Source: Bulleidia extructa W1219
GTDB taxonomy: Bacteria > Bacillota_I > Bacilli_A > Erysipelotrichales > Erysipelotrichaceae
Assembly: GCF_000177375.1 (NCBI RefSeq)
Contig: NZ_ADFR01000016.1
Span: 124,001-188,000, forward strand
Length of the DNA stretch: 64,000 nt
Direction: 5' to 3'
Below the pieces are notes generated by a model. It had not been told where the DNA came from. It searched no databases and was given only the letters and a program-made list of their open reading frames with translations. The translations under genes were made by a program, and so were the position numbers. Each line of letters begins with the position of its first letter. Within the stretch, counting starts at the first letter, position 1. This document shows positions 7,127-16,121 of this stretch, one piece after another.

Positions 7127-7768
7127 TTATTCTTCCATCAATTTCACACCAGAAGAAGTTCCAATGCGTTGGGCACCTGCTTCAATCATAGCGTAAAGAT
7201 CATCCTTAGATCGCACTCCACCAGCTGCTTTTACCTGAATGGCATCTCCGGCCACCGCTTTTAGAATCTTCACATCTTCTACCGTTGCTCCATGAGTTGA
7301 AAATCCGGTACTCGTCTTCACAAAATCAGCTCCACCTAAAATGACATCTTGGGTAGCTCTTTTCTTTTCCTCATCTGTCAATAAACAAGTTTCAATGATC
7401 ACCTTCAAAAGATGATTACCACACGCTTCCTTAACAGCTTTGATTTCATCAATCACATATTGATCATGACCATCTTTCAATTGACCAATATTCATGACCA
7501 TATCAATTTCATCCGCTCCCATTTCTAAAGCATTTTTTGTTTCAAAAACTTTGGTAGCGCAAGTCATAGCTCCTAAAGGAAAACCAATCACACAAGCTGA
7601 TAATACGTCCGAACCCTTTAAAGCTTCTTTCACAGTAGGAATCCAACTGGGATTTACCATACAAGTCATGAAATTGTATTTTTTAGCTTCTTCACATAGT
7701 TGAAGAATTTGTGCCTTTGTGGCATCCGGTTTTAAAAGTGTATGATCAATATATTTGTTCAAATTCAT
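7127..7768 (-). CDS. deoC: Deoxyribose-phosphate aldolase
   Basis: Cleaves 2-deoxyribose-5-phosphate to glyceraldehyde-3-phosphate and acetaldehyde in deoxynucleoside catabolism. The TIM barrel carries the conserved [24 protein letters not shown] (Schiff-base region start), DFVKTSTGF with the catalytic Lys, and VKAAGGVR. The length of 213 aa is normal. The start overlaps the end of the murE-like gene by 23 bp and has a strong GGAAGGAGAGGAC site. The grouping with a Mur ligase is unusual and has no obvious functional logic. Confidence 0.96.
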   Translation of the reverse strand: MNLNKYIDHTLLKPDATKAQILQLCEEAKKYNFMTCMVNPSWIPTVKEALKGSDVLSACVIGFPLGAMTCATKVFETKNALEMGADEIDMVMNIGQLKDGHDQYVIDEIKAVKEACGNHLLKVIIETCLLTDEEKKRATQDVILGGADFVKTSTGFSTHGATVEDVKILKAVAGDAIQVKAAGGVRSKDDLYAMIEAGAQRIGTSSGVKLMEE

Positions 7769-9224
7769 AGTCCTCTCCTTCCTTGATCAAAACGTATTTC
7801 TTCAATACTTCTTTTACAATTATAACATCTCCTTGGTAAGAACAACGTCCAATATCTCTTTCCATGAATTTCTGATTACCCTTTCCAAGAACTAAGACCG
7901 TATCTTCCGGATCCGCCAGTTCCAATGCTTGGCGAATAGCATCATAGCGATCCGAAATAATCAAGTATGGTGTTTTATCAATACCTTTTGCGATTTCTTC
8001 TGCAATCTCTCTAGGGCTTTCATTACGTGGATCCTCTTCTGTTAAAATAATCATATCGCAATACTGATCCATCAAATTTCCCACTTTCTGTCGCTTGATT
8101 TTATCCCTTTTACCAACTGAACCATTGACTACAATAATTCGACAATTTTTAGGCGTAATTGAAGTAGCATATTCCAATACCCTAGATAGCCCATCTACCG
8201 TATGTGCTATATCGACTAAAACATTGAAATTTTGCCCTTCTTGAATCATTTGCATGTGACCTTCCATCTGTGTTAAAAATTTTACTCTTTCCTGAATGAG
8301 TTCCATCTTTACGCCGGATTCATGTAAAGCCACAATAGCGGCCGTCAAATTCATTAAATTAAACCGAGAAACCAAATTTGTTTCTATATCATATTCTTGA
8401 TCATAAACTTTCAAGCAGAAACTGGTTCCATCTTTTTTCAAACGATATTGTCGAATCGAATACATCGCTTCTTCACTCATTCCATAAGTCACCACACGTG
8501 CTTCACTATCTTCAACCATCTTCAAGCCATAGGGATCATCTATATTAGTAATAGCACAAGCTTTTTCATCTAAATCATCAAAAAATTTTTTCTTAGCTTC
8601 GAAATAATTCTGCATAGTTCCATGAAAATCTAAGTGATTATGATCCAAATTTGTAAAAATAGCGTAATCAAAATGAACAGATTGTACTCTTTTTTGTTCT
8701 ACACCAACGGAACTGACTTCTAATGTGGCCGCTTTCATACCGGCATCAACCATTTCTTTTAGAATGGAATGCAAATCAATGATGTTAGGCGTCGTTAATA
8801 ACGGTTGTAACTTCACAGTCCCATAGGTGATGGAGTCGCTTCCAATATTTCCAGTCGCTTTGTCGGGATTTAAAACTTCTTGAATGATTTTAGCAATAGA
8901 TTCCTTTCCATTTGTCCCAGTGACTCCAAACATTTGAAGATGATAAGATGCCTCGGCATAAAATAAATCAGCAATCACATTAAGCGTATCGACCACATCA
9001 TTAACACGGAAATATAGAATCCCTTCTTCATAATGGACTAATTCTTCACTATGCACCACTGCAATCGCTCCATTTTCAATCGCATCTTGAACAAATTGAT
9101 GCCCATCAAAGCGCATCCCCTTGACACAAAAGAACAGACTGTTCGGTTTTTTCTTACGAGAATCATCGTTGATGGATTGAATCTCAATTTCTGGAGCTTG
9201 TTTAAATAATTGATTCAGTAACAT
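7746..9224 (-). CDS. murE: MurE-like Mur ligase with an atypical P-loop
   Basis: The overall architecture is that of UDP-MurNAc-L-Ala-D-Glu:diamino-acid ligase. There is an N-terminal UDP-binding domain with [17 protein letters not shown] and the central ATP domain with GVTGTNGK. The region [12 protein letters not shown] follows, then [22 protein letters not shown] containing the carbamoylated-Lys region. The C-terminal domain has EDPRNESP and GKGNQ. The length of 492 aa is typical. The P-loop reads GTNGKES instead of GTNGKT(T/S), and the usual DYAHTPD is DIAHTVD, so activity may be altered. It may be a true MurE that has diverged or a paralogue with another role. It lies between rsmE and deoC. 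Confidence 0.8.
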   Translation of the reverse strand: MLLNQLFKQAPEIEIQSINDDSRKKKPNSLFFCVKGMRFDGHQFVQDAIENGAIAVVHSEELVHYEEGILYFRVNDVVDTLNVIADLFYAEASYHLQMFGVTGTNGKESIAKIIQEVLNPDKATGNIGSDSITYGTVKLQPLLTTPNIIDLHSILKEMVDAGMKAATLEVSSVGVEQKRVQSVHFDYAIFTNLDHNHLDFHGTMQNYFEAKKKFFDDLDEKACAITNIDDPYGLKMVEDSEARVVTYGMSEEAMYSIRQYRLKKDGTSFCLKVYDQEYDIETNLVSRFNLMNLTAAIVALHESGVKMELIQERVKFLTQMEGHMQMIQEGQNFNVLVDIAHTVDGLSRVLEYATSITPKNCRIIVVNGSVGKRDKIKRQKVGNLMDQYCDMIILTEEDPRNESPREIAEEIAKGIDKTPYLIISDRYDAIRQALELADPEDTVLVLGKGNQKFMERDIGRCSYQGDVIIVKEVLKKYVLIKEGEDYEFEQIY

Positions 9225-9226
9225 CT

Positions 9227-9934
9227 CTATATCTCCTTCATCGCTACCACTGATACTGCAAAAATAGCAGCCGTTTCAGCTCTTAATATACGATTTCCTA
9301 AACTAATCGAACGAAACCCCATTTTTTCTAATTTCACTATTTCTTCACTACTAAATCCACCTTCCGGTCCAATGACAATGGTGGTATTTTTTTTAGTTTT
9401 CAGATCAAAGAACGTGTGTTCTTGATGTTTCGTTTCATTAGCAACTACATTATCTTCGCTTTGGTAATTCTTTAAATCATCAAGATGAACCACCTCCAAC
9501 ACCTCTGGAATATAGTTTCGCTTGCACTGTTGACTGGCCTCCAAAACAATTTGGCCATATCGTTTTTTCATTTTCATCTCTTTTTCTTTTTGAACTTTAA
9601 CAATCGTTCTTGAACTGGTAAATGGCACAATTTTTTTCACTCCCAATTCCGTTGCTTTTTGCAGAACCCATTCAAATTTTTCTTTTCGGATCAAAGCCAT
9701 GCAAAGAGTGATTTCTTGTTCTAATTCATTGACAAAAAGATCCTCTTTCTCTACAAAACATTGAAATTGACCATCTATCACAGTTGCGATTGCGAAAAAT
9801 GCTTTCCCATCATAAACCAATCGCAACACTTCATGATCTAAATGAAGCACATGATGAGCATGGTGTTCTTGTTCCTTTAATAAAGTATACGTTTGACCAA
9901 CTATCGGTTTTGTTTGACAAAAATATTGATGCAT
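9227..9934 (-). CDS. rsmE: 16S rRNA (uracil-1498-N3) methyltransferase RsmE
   Basis: A SPOUT-family enzyme that methylates U1498 in helix 44 of 16S rRNA. The N-terminal PUA-like part begins MHQYFCQ, and the C-terminal trefoil-knot part has VIGPEGGFSSEEI and LGNRILRAETAA, both diagnostic. The length of 235 aa is typical. It is followed after two bases by the murE-like gene. The start codon comes about ten bases after the terminator hairpin of the upstream transporter gene and has no real Shine-Dalgarno, only AAGAA next to the ATG. Expression must rely on read-through or an unusual initiation mode. Confidence 0.93.
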   Translation of the reverse strand: MHQYFCQTKPIVGQTYTLLKEQEHHAHHVLHLDHEVLRLVYDGKAFFAIATVIDGQFQCFVEKEDLFVNELEQEITLCMALIRKEKFEWVLQKATELGVKKIVPFTSSRTIVKVQKEKEMKMKKRYGQIVLEASQQCKRNYIPEVLEVVHLDDLKNYQSEDNVVANETKHQEHTFFDLKTKKNTTIVIGPEGGFSSEEIVKLEKMGFRSISLGNRILRAETAAIFAVSVVAMKEI

Positions 9935-9939
9935 TTCTT

Positions 9940-9961
9940 AAAAAAGAGGATCACTCCTCTT
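9940..9961 (-). terminator. Terminator of the CNNM-type transporter gene
   Basis: The minus strand reads AAGAGGA-GTGA-TCCTCTT followed by TTTT. It overlaps the stop codon, and the U-tract ends six bases before the rsmE ATG. Confidence 0.75.
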
Positions 9962-11216
9962 CCTCCTGTTCTTTTTCCTCAACACGAATACGAACTTCAT
10001 TCACCTTACGGTTATCAGCCTTCGTGATTTGAACAAATAAATTTTCAAATTGGAAGGACTCCCCCACTTCAGGAATATGTCCTAATTGAGCAATAGCCCA
10101 ACCGGAAACAGAGTTGTAATCATCTTCTTCCTCTTCCTTGACTTCAATATCAAAACGTTCGAATAAATCATCGACTTCCGCTTCTCCCTTGACCAAATAT
10201 TCATTATCAGAAATTTTGGTGTAAAATTCTTCAACGACATCATGTTCATCCCAAATTTCACCAACCAATTCTTCGACAATATCTTCTAATGTAATCAAGC
10301 CATCCGTTCCACCCCATTCGTCTAAAACAACCGCCATATGGAGCTTTTCTCTTTGTAAAATCTGCATTAATTCGTAAATATGTGTATTCGGACTGGTATT
10401 AATCACTTTTGTAATGATAGAATGCAAGTCATTCTTTTTATGATATAAAAGATCATAAAAATCTTTTTCATGAATCACTCCTATAATATGATCAATGGTT
10501 TCTTCATAAACCGGTAAACGGCTATAAGAATTGATACGGAAAGTTTCCTCAATTTCTTTCAAATCTTCATTCACATCCACCGCCACAATATCCACACGTG
10601 GTGTGAAAACATCTTTTACTTCTAAATCACGAAACTCAATCGCTGCTGAAATCAAGGAAGATTCATGTTCTTGAAGATCCCCTTCTTTTTCTGCCTCATC
10701 CACCATGGTAATAAGATCGTCTGTAATATCCCCATCATCTTCTTCAATAGGAATTAGTTTACTCATTAGCCATTTCCAACCCGATAATAACCATGTCAGA
10801 GGGAAAAGAAGAAAGACCATCACCTGTACAAAACCGACCATGGCACAACTAAACCGCTCCGGAATCATTTTAGCAATTGATTTAGGCGTCATCTCTCCAA
10901 AAAGCAAAACCACAATGGTCATCACAATAGTGGAAATCGTTGGTCCATTGGCTTGGAAGTAACGAGTAAATAATACTGTACCAATCGTAGCCGAAGCAAT
11001 ATTGACCACATTATTTCCAATTAAAATGGTTGTCAAAAAACGATCAAAATGATCCAATATTTTTAAAACTTTCTTAGCACTTTCATTCCCATCGTTTGCC
11101 ATGGAACGCAAACGAATTTTACTAGCAGAACTAAAACTTGTTTCTACAGCCGAAAAAACACCTGACAAAAGGATTAAGACTATTAAGGTCAATAAATAGG
11201 CAGAGTTGGAAGTCAT
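9951..11216 (-). CDS. CNNM/CorC-HlyC family transporter (DUF21, CBS pair, CorC domain)
   Basis: A membrane protein of the CNNM/MpfA type, associated with Mg2+ export or homeostasis. Residues about 1-180 form the DUF21 membrane domain with three to four hydrophobic segments (LLTLIVLILLSGVFSAVE; IVMTIVVLLFGEMTPKSIAK; VFLLFPLTWLLSG). A CBS pair follows (VFTPRVDIVAVD ... AVVLDEWGGTDGLITLEDIVEELVG), and then a CorC_HlyC domain ending in an acidic tail. I chose ATG 11216 over the GTG at 11219 because AAAGGAAG is eight bases upstream of it. A terminator overlaps the stop. The transported ion is inferred from the family only. Confidence 0.88.
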   Translation of the reverse strand: MTSNSAYLLTLIVLILLSGVFSAVETSFSSASKIRLRSMANDGNESAKKVLKILDHFDRFLTTILIGNNVVNIASATIGTVLFTRYFQANGPTISTIVMTIVVLLFGEMTPKSIAKMIPERFSCAMVGFVQVMVFLLFPLTWLLSGWKWLMSKLIPIEEDDGDITDDLITMVDEAEKEGDLQEHESSLISAAIEFRDLEVKDVFTPRVDIVAVDVNEDLKEIEETFRINSYSRLPVYEETIDHIIGVIHEKDFYDLLYHKKNDLHSIITKVINTSPNTHIYELMQILQREKLHMAVVLDEWGGTDGLITLEDIVEELVGEIWDEHDVVEEFYTKISDNEYLVKGEAEVDDLFERFDIEVKEEEEDDYNSVSGWAIAQLGHIPEVGESFQFENLFVQITKADNRKVNEVRIRVEEKEQEEEE

Positions 11217-11291
11217 CACACATACTTCCTTTCAAGTAAAATAAATATAGGTATTTCAAGATCCTCCAAAATAGACACATCCTTTCATTGA

Positions 11292-11310
11292 TGCTATTGA
11301 TTATAGCATA
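11292..11310 (-). promoter_or_regulatory. Extended -10 promoter inside a 7-bp inverted repeat
   Basis: The minus strand reads ATGCTAT-AATCA-ATAGCAT. The sequence TGCTATAAT is an extended -10 element placed inside the palindrome. The transporter gene starts about 80 bases downstream. The symmetry could be an operator for a repressor, or chance; no second copy was seen. Confidence 0.45.
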
Positions 11311-11323
11311 GTTTTAAAAAATT

Positions 11324-11348
11324 AAAAAAACCACTATTTCTAGTGGTC
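11324..11348 (-). terminator. Terminator of ftsA-ftsZ
   Basis: The minus strand reads ACCACTA-GAAA-TAGTGGT followed by TTTTTTT. Confidence 0.9.
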
Positions 11349-11356
11349 AACTCACA

Positions 11357-12409
11357 TTAACGAAAGAAAGTAGGAATATTCTCATCTTCATCCACATGGA
11401 TACCAAAGTCACCGGTAGTAGATTCCACACCGATTTGAGGAGCATACTCTTCCTTATTTTCCGACTCATGACCAGGTAAATCAAATCCGGTTGCAATCAC
11501 TGAAACAATGATGGCATCGCCCAATTTATCATTAATAGCCACCCCAAAAATAGTATCAATTTCAGTTCCGGCCGCCCCTTCAATAGTCTCAACCGCTTGA
11601 CTGGCTTCCTGCAAAGTCACCCCAGATCCGCCTGTCACGTTAATAATGGCGTTCTTAGCTCCTTGAATTTGAGCTTCCAATAATGGGGATTGAATAGCAC
11701 GCAAAGCCGCTTCTTCAGCCTTGTTATCGCCTTCAGCCATGCCAATTCCAAATAAAGCCGTACCCTGTCCTTCCATAACAGACTTAATATCCGCAAAGTC
11801 CAAATTCACCATCGCTTGAACCGCAATCAAATCAGTAATCGTTTGAACTCCTTGGCGCAAGATATTATCCGCTTCTCTAAAGGCTTGATCAAATGGGACA
11901 GAACCCAAAACATCTAACACCTTATTATTCGATATAATAATTAAAGAATCCACATATTCCCTCAAATTAGTAATACCCTGATTGGCTTGATTGGAACGTT
12001 TCTTACCCTCAAATCTAAATGGGGTTGTGACAACACCGATAGTCAAACAGCCTAATTCCTTAGCTACTTTTGCAAACAATGGAGAAGCTCCGGTTCCGGT
12101 TCCTCCACCCATGCCGGCGGTAATGAAGACCATGTCTGCCCCTTCCATAGCTTGACGAATTTCTTCTTCACTTTCATCAGCAGCTCGACGACCATTATCC
12201 GGATTGCCACCAGCGCCTAATCCTTCTTTACCTAATTGCAATTTATTCGCAACTGGGGACATATCCATTGCTTGTAAATCAGTGTTAGCGATATAGAATT
12301 CAACGCCCTTAACACCATCTTGAACCATGCGATTTACTGCATTTCCGCCAGCACCGCCAACACCGAAGACTTTAATCTTCGCTACCTGATTGTAAGTTAA
12401 TTCTGCCAT
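11357..12409 (-). CDS. ftsZ: Cell division protein FtsZ
   Basis: The tubulin-like GTPase that forms the division ring. Visible motifs are [16 protein letters not shown], the GTP signature [10 protein letters not shown], the T7 loop [12 protein letters not shown], and the C-terminal conserved peptide DENIPTFFR, which binds FtsA and other partners. The length of 350 aa is on the short side because the linker between core and C-terminal peptide is only about 30 residues. It lies directly downstream of ftsA with a 18 bp gap and ends at a strong terminator. No ftsQ, mraZ or mur genes are in front, so this is a reduced division operon. Confidence 0.97.
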   Translation of the reverse strand: MAELTYNQVAKIKVFGVGGAGGNAVNRMVQDGVKGVEFYIANTDLQAMDMSPVANKLQLGKEGLGAGGNPDNGRRAADESEEEIRQAMEGADMVFITAGMGGGTGTGASPLFAKVAKELGCLTIGVVTTPFRFEGKKRSNQANQGITNLREYVDSLIIISNNKVLDVLGSVPFDQAFREADNILRQGVQTITDLIAVQAMVNLDFADIKSVMEGQGTALFGIGMAEGDNKAEEAALRAIQSPLLEAQIQGAKNAIINVTGGSGVTLQEASQAVETIEGAAGTEIDTIFGVAINDKLGDAIIVSVIATGFDLPGHESENKEEYAPQIGVESTTGDFGIHVDEDENIPTFFR

Positions 12410-12427
12410 AACGACTCCTCTTTACTC

Positions 12428-13687
12428 TTATTTACTAGTAAACATACTCTTCAAACGATTTGTAAGAGTATCTTCCTTTTTCTTCCCTTTTCTACTCTTT
12501 CGGAAAGAAATCTGGCGGACGAATTCATCCACATCTACGCTATCTTGTATTTCTCCATAAATAGGGAGCTTATCTTGATAAGCATAGAATAAACCCAAAC
12601 AAGTCGCCAACGCCGCATCTCTTCCCCCTAAAGATTCAGGAATGTAACTACGAGTTTCCACTTGGAGGTTCTTATTCAAAAGTTTTACAAAACCCTCTTG
12701 TTCTCCACCTTCACCATTAACTATAACAGTACTTTCACCTGTTTTCAATATTGGAGAGCAAGTATTTACAACTGTTTCAATCCATTGGGACACACGCTCC
12801 CAAATTGATTTCATAAATTCTTCTTCACTCAAAAGAAACAATTCTCCATTTTTCAATTTCCACATATGAATTGGATTCTTTGAAAATACTTCTTTATCAA
12901 TTTGTGTGCCATATTTTAATAATTCAATGGCCATTTCTTTGGTCAAACCATACCTATCTATAACCGGTTGAACCATGTCGACCAATCCGCCTTTAAACAA
13001 AACCGAATTTTGAAGTTTTCCCCTGTAAATTTGATTTAAAGTCGTTGAATCATATTCCAAATCAATCGAAATGATTTGCTTATTTAAAGAAGACTCAATC
13101 AAAGCCGCCTCTTTCGCAATCGCAAAGCCGGACACAAATAAATCCATCAAAGTCAAACCGGCATTCTGGATGACCATAGCGATATCGTAAGCTAACTTCT
13201 TATCCACAAAATATAAATCCACATCCACAGTTAATTGAGAACAACGATCCCCAATCGGAGGTTTTCTTGTGCTAATCCCATTGATTGTAAAACGAGATGC
13301 CGTGCTTTGTACACGGACATATTGATCACCATATTTTAAAGTTTCCGCCTTATGAATGGCACCTTGAATATCTTTGGCAGTGATCACACCATCAAACCCC
13401 GCAATATCCACTGTTTGTTTGGAATTCAAATGTTTGAAACGATACGAAGGAACGCAAGTAATCACACCTTTGATATCCATCTTTAGTTTTTCCTTCACCT
13501 GCTGAACCGCTTTATGAATAGCATTGACTAAAGCATCTTGATTCTCAACCCCTGTATAACTCATGCCTTGACAAGGAATACGAACCACTTGAAAAATTTG
13601 AAAACGAGTGTTAAAAAATTCTCCTACCACTAAGCGTACCTCATGGCTAACAATCTCTAGGGTCGCATATATTTTTTTCTGACTCAC
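12428..13687 (-). CDS. ftsA: Cell division protein FtsA, divergent
   Basis: An actin-like membrane tether for FtsZ. It is supported by the position before ftsZ, the SHS2-type insertion region (residues about 85-160) and the C-terminal basic amphipathic helix TLTNRLKSMF after a Lys/Arg-rich linker. The nucleotide-binding motifs are poor. The phosphate-1 region reads ATLEIVSHEVRLVVGE without the usual DIGT, phosphate-2 reads IDLEYDSTTLN, and the adenosine motif reads VNGEGGEQEG. It starts at a GTG with AAGGAG eight bases upstream. It may bind ATP weakly or not at all. The length of 419 aa is normal. Confidence 0.85.
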   Translation of the reverse strand: MSQKKIYATLEIVSHEVRLVVGEFFNTRFQIFQVVRIPCQGMSYTGVENQDALVNAIHKAVQQVKEKLKMDIKGVITCVPSYRFKHLNSKQTVDIAGFDGVITAKDIQGAIHKAETLKYGDQYVRVQSTASRFTINGISTRKPPIGDRCSQLTVDVDLYFVDKKLAYDIAMVIQNAGLTLMDLFVSGFAIAKEAALIESSLNKQIISIDLEYDSTTLNQIYRGKLQNSVLFKGGLVDMVQPVIDRYGLTKEMAIELLKYGTQIDKEVFSKNPIHMWKLKNGELFLLSEEEFMKSIWERVSQWIETVVNTCSPILKTGESTVIVNGEGGEQEGFVKLLNKNLQVETRSYIPESLGGRDAALATCLGLFYAYQDKLPIYGEIQDSVDVDEFVRQISFRKSRKGKKKEDTLTNRLKSMFTSK

Positions 13688-13711
13688 CGAAAGACTCCTT
13701 TCATCGTTTCT

Positions 13712-13722
13712 ATAGTACCATA
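13712..13722 (-). promoter_or_regulatory. Extended -10 promoter for ftsA-ftsZ
   Basis: The minus strand reads TATGGTACTAT about 25 bases before the ftsA GTG, matching the TRTG-extended -10 elements at glyQS and phoH. Confidence 0.45.
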
Positions 13723-13740
13723 AGCTCTATCTATTCTGTA

Positions 13741-15108
13741 TTATTTTTCCAACGCAATTGCTTTTCTTTCATTTTCTAATGCCCCATGCACTTGACGTAA
13801 GGTCATCAGTAACATAGGCATCAAGAATAAATCTGCTCCTAGCCAAGCTGTTTGATCAGCCCAAGTAATAGCCTCATAGCCAAAATCTTTAACAAAAACC
13901 AAACTAACAAAAACTCGACAAATCATTTCAATCACACCGCAAAAAATAGCTCTATTAGCAAATCCTAATCCCTGAACAGCCATTCTACCGATATTCAAAA
14001 AAGACAATAACCACCAGCCATACCCCATTCTTCTCAAATACAAAGCCGAAGCATTTAAAACAGCCCAACTATCCCGATTCACAAATAACATACTTAATTG
14101 ATAACCAAATAAAATCATGATCGCGCCAGAAATAAGAGAATATATTAATGCAATCCCAATTCCTTTATAAATCCCTTCACGGATACGACCTTCTTCTTTC
14201 GCCCCATAATTTTGTGAGACATAGGTAGAAACAGCAGCTCCAAAAGCATCAAAAGGACTTAACATAAACAGTTTGATTTTCAAACCGGCAGTAAAGCCGG
14301 ACACATATAAAGTTCCCAAGCCATTATTAGCCGCTTGAAGAACCATTGAACCGATAGCTGTAATGGAATACTGAAGTCCCATGGGAATTCCCATCCCTAA
14401 GACTTTTCGACTTTTTGACCATTGGAACATTCTTTCCTTTTTCCCCATTTGTAAGATGGTGAATTTTCGACGAATTAAAATCAAACAAAGAAATCCGGAA
14501 ATGGCTTGAGAAAGTACCGTTGCGAAAGCTGCTCCAAAAACCCCCATCTTTAAAACAACAATGCAGAAGACATCTAAGAAAATGTTTAAAATAGCAGACA
14601 AAGTTAAAAAATAAAAAGGGGTCTTGGAATCTCCTACAGCTCTTAAAATACTAGATAAAAAATTATAGAGAAGTGTAAAAGGAATACCTATAAAAATCAT
14701 TAAAATATACCGATATGTATCTTGATAAATTTCTTGAGGAACTTGTAAAGCATGTAACAAAGGATGAATCATAAAAATAGTGATGGACGTTACCGATACT
14801 GCTAAAATAATCATCCAAAAAGCTCCTTGATATTCGTATTGTCTCATATGAGACAACCGATTACCTCCAAATTCTTGAGCAACCGGAATCGCAAAACCAA
14901 CCATACTTCCAATACAAAAACCTAAGACTAAAAATTGAACAGAACTGGTAGCCCCAACGGCCGCTAAAGCATTGGGACCTAAAATTTGTCCGACAATCGC
15001 CGCATCCGCCATGTTATAAGTTTGTTGAAATAAATTTCCCAACAACAAAGGAAGGCTGAATTCCAATATCAATCGAAGGGCATTTCCCTTTGTCATGCTT
15101 TTTATCAT
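13741..15108 (-). CDS. MATE family efflux transporter
   Basis: A multidrug and toxin extrusion-type exporter with about twelve membrane segments in two homologous halves. The N-terminus FSLPLLLGNLFQQTYNMADAAIVGQILG is typical of bacterial MATE proteins. A start at the second ATG (15108) is preferred: GGGAGG is 11 bases before it but only two bases before the first ATG (15117). The TATAAT at 15136-15141 is a possible -10. It stands downstream of nothing on its strand and before ftsA without a clear terminator, so some read-through is possible. The substrate and coupling ion cannot be told. Confidence 0.9.
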   Translation of the reverse strand: MIKSMTKGNALRLILEFSLPLLLGNLFQQTYNMADAAIVGQILGPNALAAVGATSSVQFLVLGFCIGSMVGFAIPVAQEFGGNRLSHMRQYEYQGAFWMIILAVSVTSITIFMIHPLLHALQVPQEIYQDTYRYILMIFIGIPFTLLYNFLSSILRAVGDSKTPFYFLTLSAILNIFLDVFCIVVLKMGVFGAAFATVLSQAISGFLCLILIRRKFTILQMGKKERMFQWSKSRKVLGMGIPMGLQYSITAIGSMVLQAANNGLGTLYVSGFTAGLKIKLFMLSPFDAFGAAVSTYVSQNYGAKEEGRIREGIYKGIGIALIYSLISGAIMILFGYQLSMLFVNRDSWAVLNASALYLRRMGYGWWLLSFLNIGRMAVQGLGFANRAIFCGVIEMICRVFVSLVFVKDFGYEAITWADQTAWLGADLFLMPMLLMTLRQVHGALENERKAIALEK

Positions 15109-15195
15109 AGTGATCATTTCCTCCCATTTCTACTTATTATACGGGAAAGAATCGTTGTTTTTCCAACCATTTCTTATGCCGGAGTGGATTTCCCC

Positions 15196-15224
15196 TTGCC
15201 AAGATTTGATTTTTTTGATAATAT
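15196..15224 (+). promoter_or_regulatory. Promoter of rpmB
   Basis: TTGCCA (15196-15201), a 17-base spacer and TAATAT (15219-15224), followed by AAGGAGG before the rpmB ATG. Confidence 0.6.
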
Positions 15225-15260
15225 TGTCAAGCATTCAAAAACAGGTAAGGAGGTTATGGT

Positions 15261-15464
15261 ATGTCTAGAGTTTGCACCGTATCCGGTAAGAAAGCTTTAT
15301 ATGGAAACAAACGTTCCCACTCATTACGAGCTACACGTCGTAAGTGGAATGTTAACTTACAAAAAGTTCATATGATTGTGGATGGCAAGCCACAAACACT
15401 ACGCATTTCTGCTCGTGCCCTTAAGACCTTAAAGGCAGGACAAAGAGTTAGTGAAGCTGAATAA
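15261..15464 (+). CDS. rpmB: 50S ribosomal protein L28
   Basis: A 67-aa large-subunit protein starting MSRVCTVSGKKALYGNKRSHS and continuing ATRRKWNVNLQKV, both diagnostic for L28. It has one N-terminal Cys but not the CxxC pair of zinc-type L28, so it is the zinc-independent form. AAGGAGG lies before the ATG. It is divergent from the MATE gene and ends in its own terminator. Confidence 0.97.
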   Translation: MSRVCTVSGKKALYGNKRSHSLRATRRKWNVNLQKVHMIVDGKPQTLRISARALKTLKAGQRVSEAE

Positions 15465-15484
15465 ACCTCTTATGAGGTTTTTTT
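15463..15484 (+). terminator. Terminator of rpmB
   Basis: AAACCTC-TTAT-GAGGTTT followed by TTTT on the plus strand, overlapping the stop codon. Confidence 0.85.
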
Positions 15485-15494
15485 ATTGATCATT

Positions 15495-15526
15495 AAAAGG
15501 GGCTTGAACGAATCAAGCCCCTTTTT
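15495..15526. terminator. Bidirectional terminator after thiN
   Basis: A strong hairpin with arms AAAAGGGGCTTGA and TCAAGCCCCTTTT. It gives a T-tract on both strands, ending the priA-to-thiN operon leftward and backing up the rpmB terminator rightward. Confidence 0.88.
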
Positions 15527-16121
15527 CATCCTCACATTGCATACATAACACCAACCCTTTTCTCACGGTTAATTCAATCTCATCTTGAAGAAACTGATTG
15601 GATGTTGCGAATAAATCTTCCTTCGTTAAACGTAATTTTCTTAAAGGATATAATAATCCTTCTGCACTTAACTCACTACTATCATTTGTTAAAAAAGAAA
15701 GATACTTATATTCCTTTTGAATTCGATATTGACCAGGTGCCAACACTTTCAATACTTGATGATGGTCACGCATTTCAATTCCCGGATACCGATATAACAA
15801 ACCGATATTGACTAACTCATGATCCATTCTTCCTCCCATTGCTCCCCAAAGGATGATGGAATCATATCCTTTTTGTTTTAAAACTTTTAAAGAAGCCGCA
15901 CTATCGGTATCTTCTTTTAAAGTCGGTAGTACGATGACTTCTTCAGCAAAGTTTCGTATTTCATCTAAAGCATCCGTCGAATCAAAATCACCAATTGCCA
16001 ATTTCATAAAGATTCCTCTAGTAGCTAAAAAATCGGCTCCATAGTCCACTCCAATCCAATCCACATTGGTATATGACGGCAATTCTTGAACCCTTCCCAA
16101 GATAACAATCGCTTGATTCAT
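15513..16121 (-). CDS. thiN: Thiamine pyrophosphokinase
   Basis: Transfers pyrophosphate from ATP to thiamine to make thiamine diphosphate, the cofactor of enzymes such as the pyruvate oxidoreductase encoded later in the window. Key motifs are IGDFDST (residues about 43-49), KEDTDSA and GAMGGRMDH, which hold the metal-binding acids. The length of 202 aa is normal. The start overlaps the rpe stop by four bases. It is the usual last gene of the prkC-rsgA-rpe-thiN unit. Confidence 0.94.
   Translation of the reverse strand: MNQAIVILGRVQELPSYTNVDWIGVDYGADFLATRGIFMKLAIGDFDSTDALDEIRNFAEEVIVLPTLKEDTDSAASLKVLKQKGYDSIILWGAMGGRMDHELVNIGLLYRYPGIEMRDHHQVLKVLAPGQYRIQKEYKYLSFLTNDSSELSAEGLLYPLRKLRLTKEDLFATSNQFLQDEIELTVRKGLVLCMQCEDEKGA

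Noticed and set aside
15184-15375. 63-codon open frame on the plus strand over the rpmB promoter
   Set aside because: It overlaps the promoter and the rpmB coding region in another frame and has no family features.
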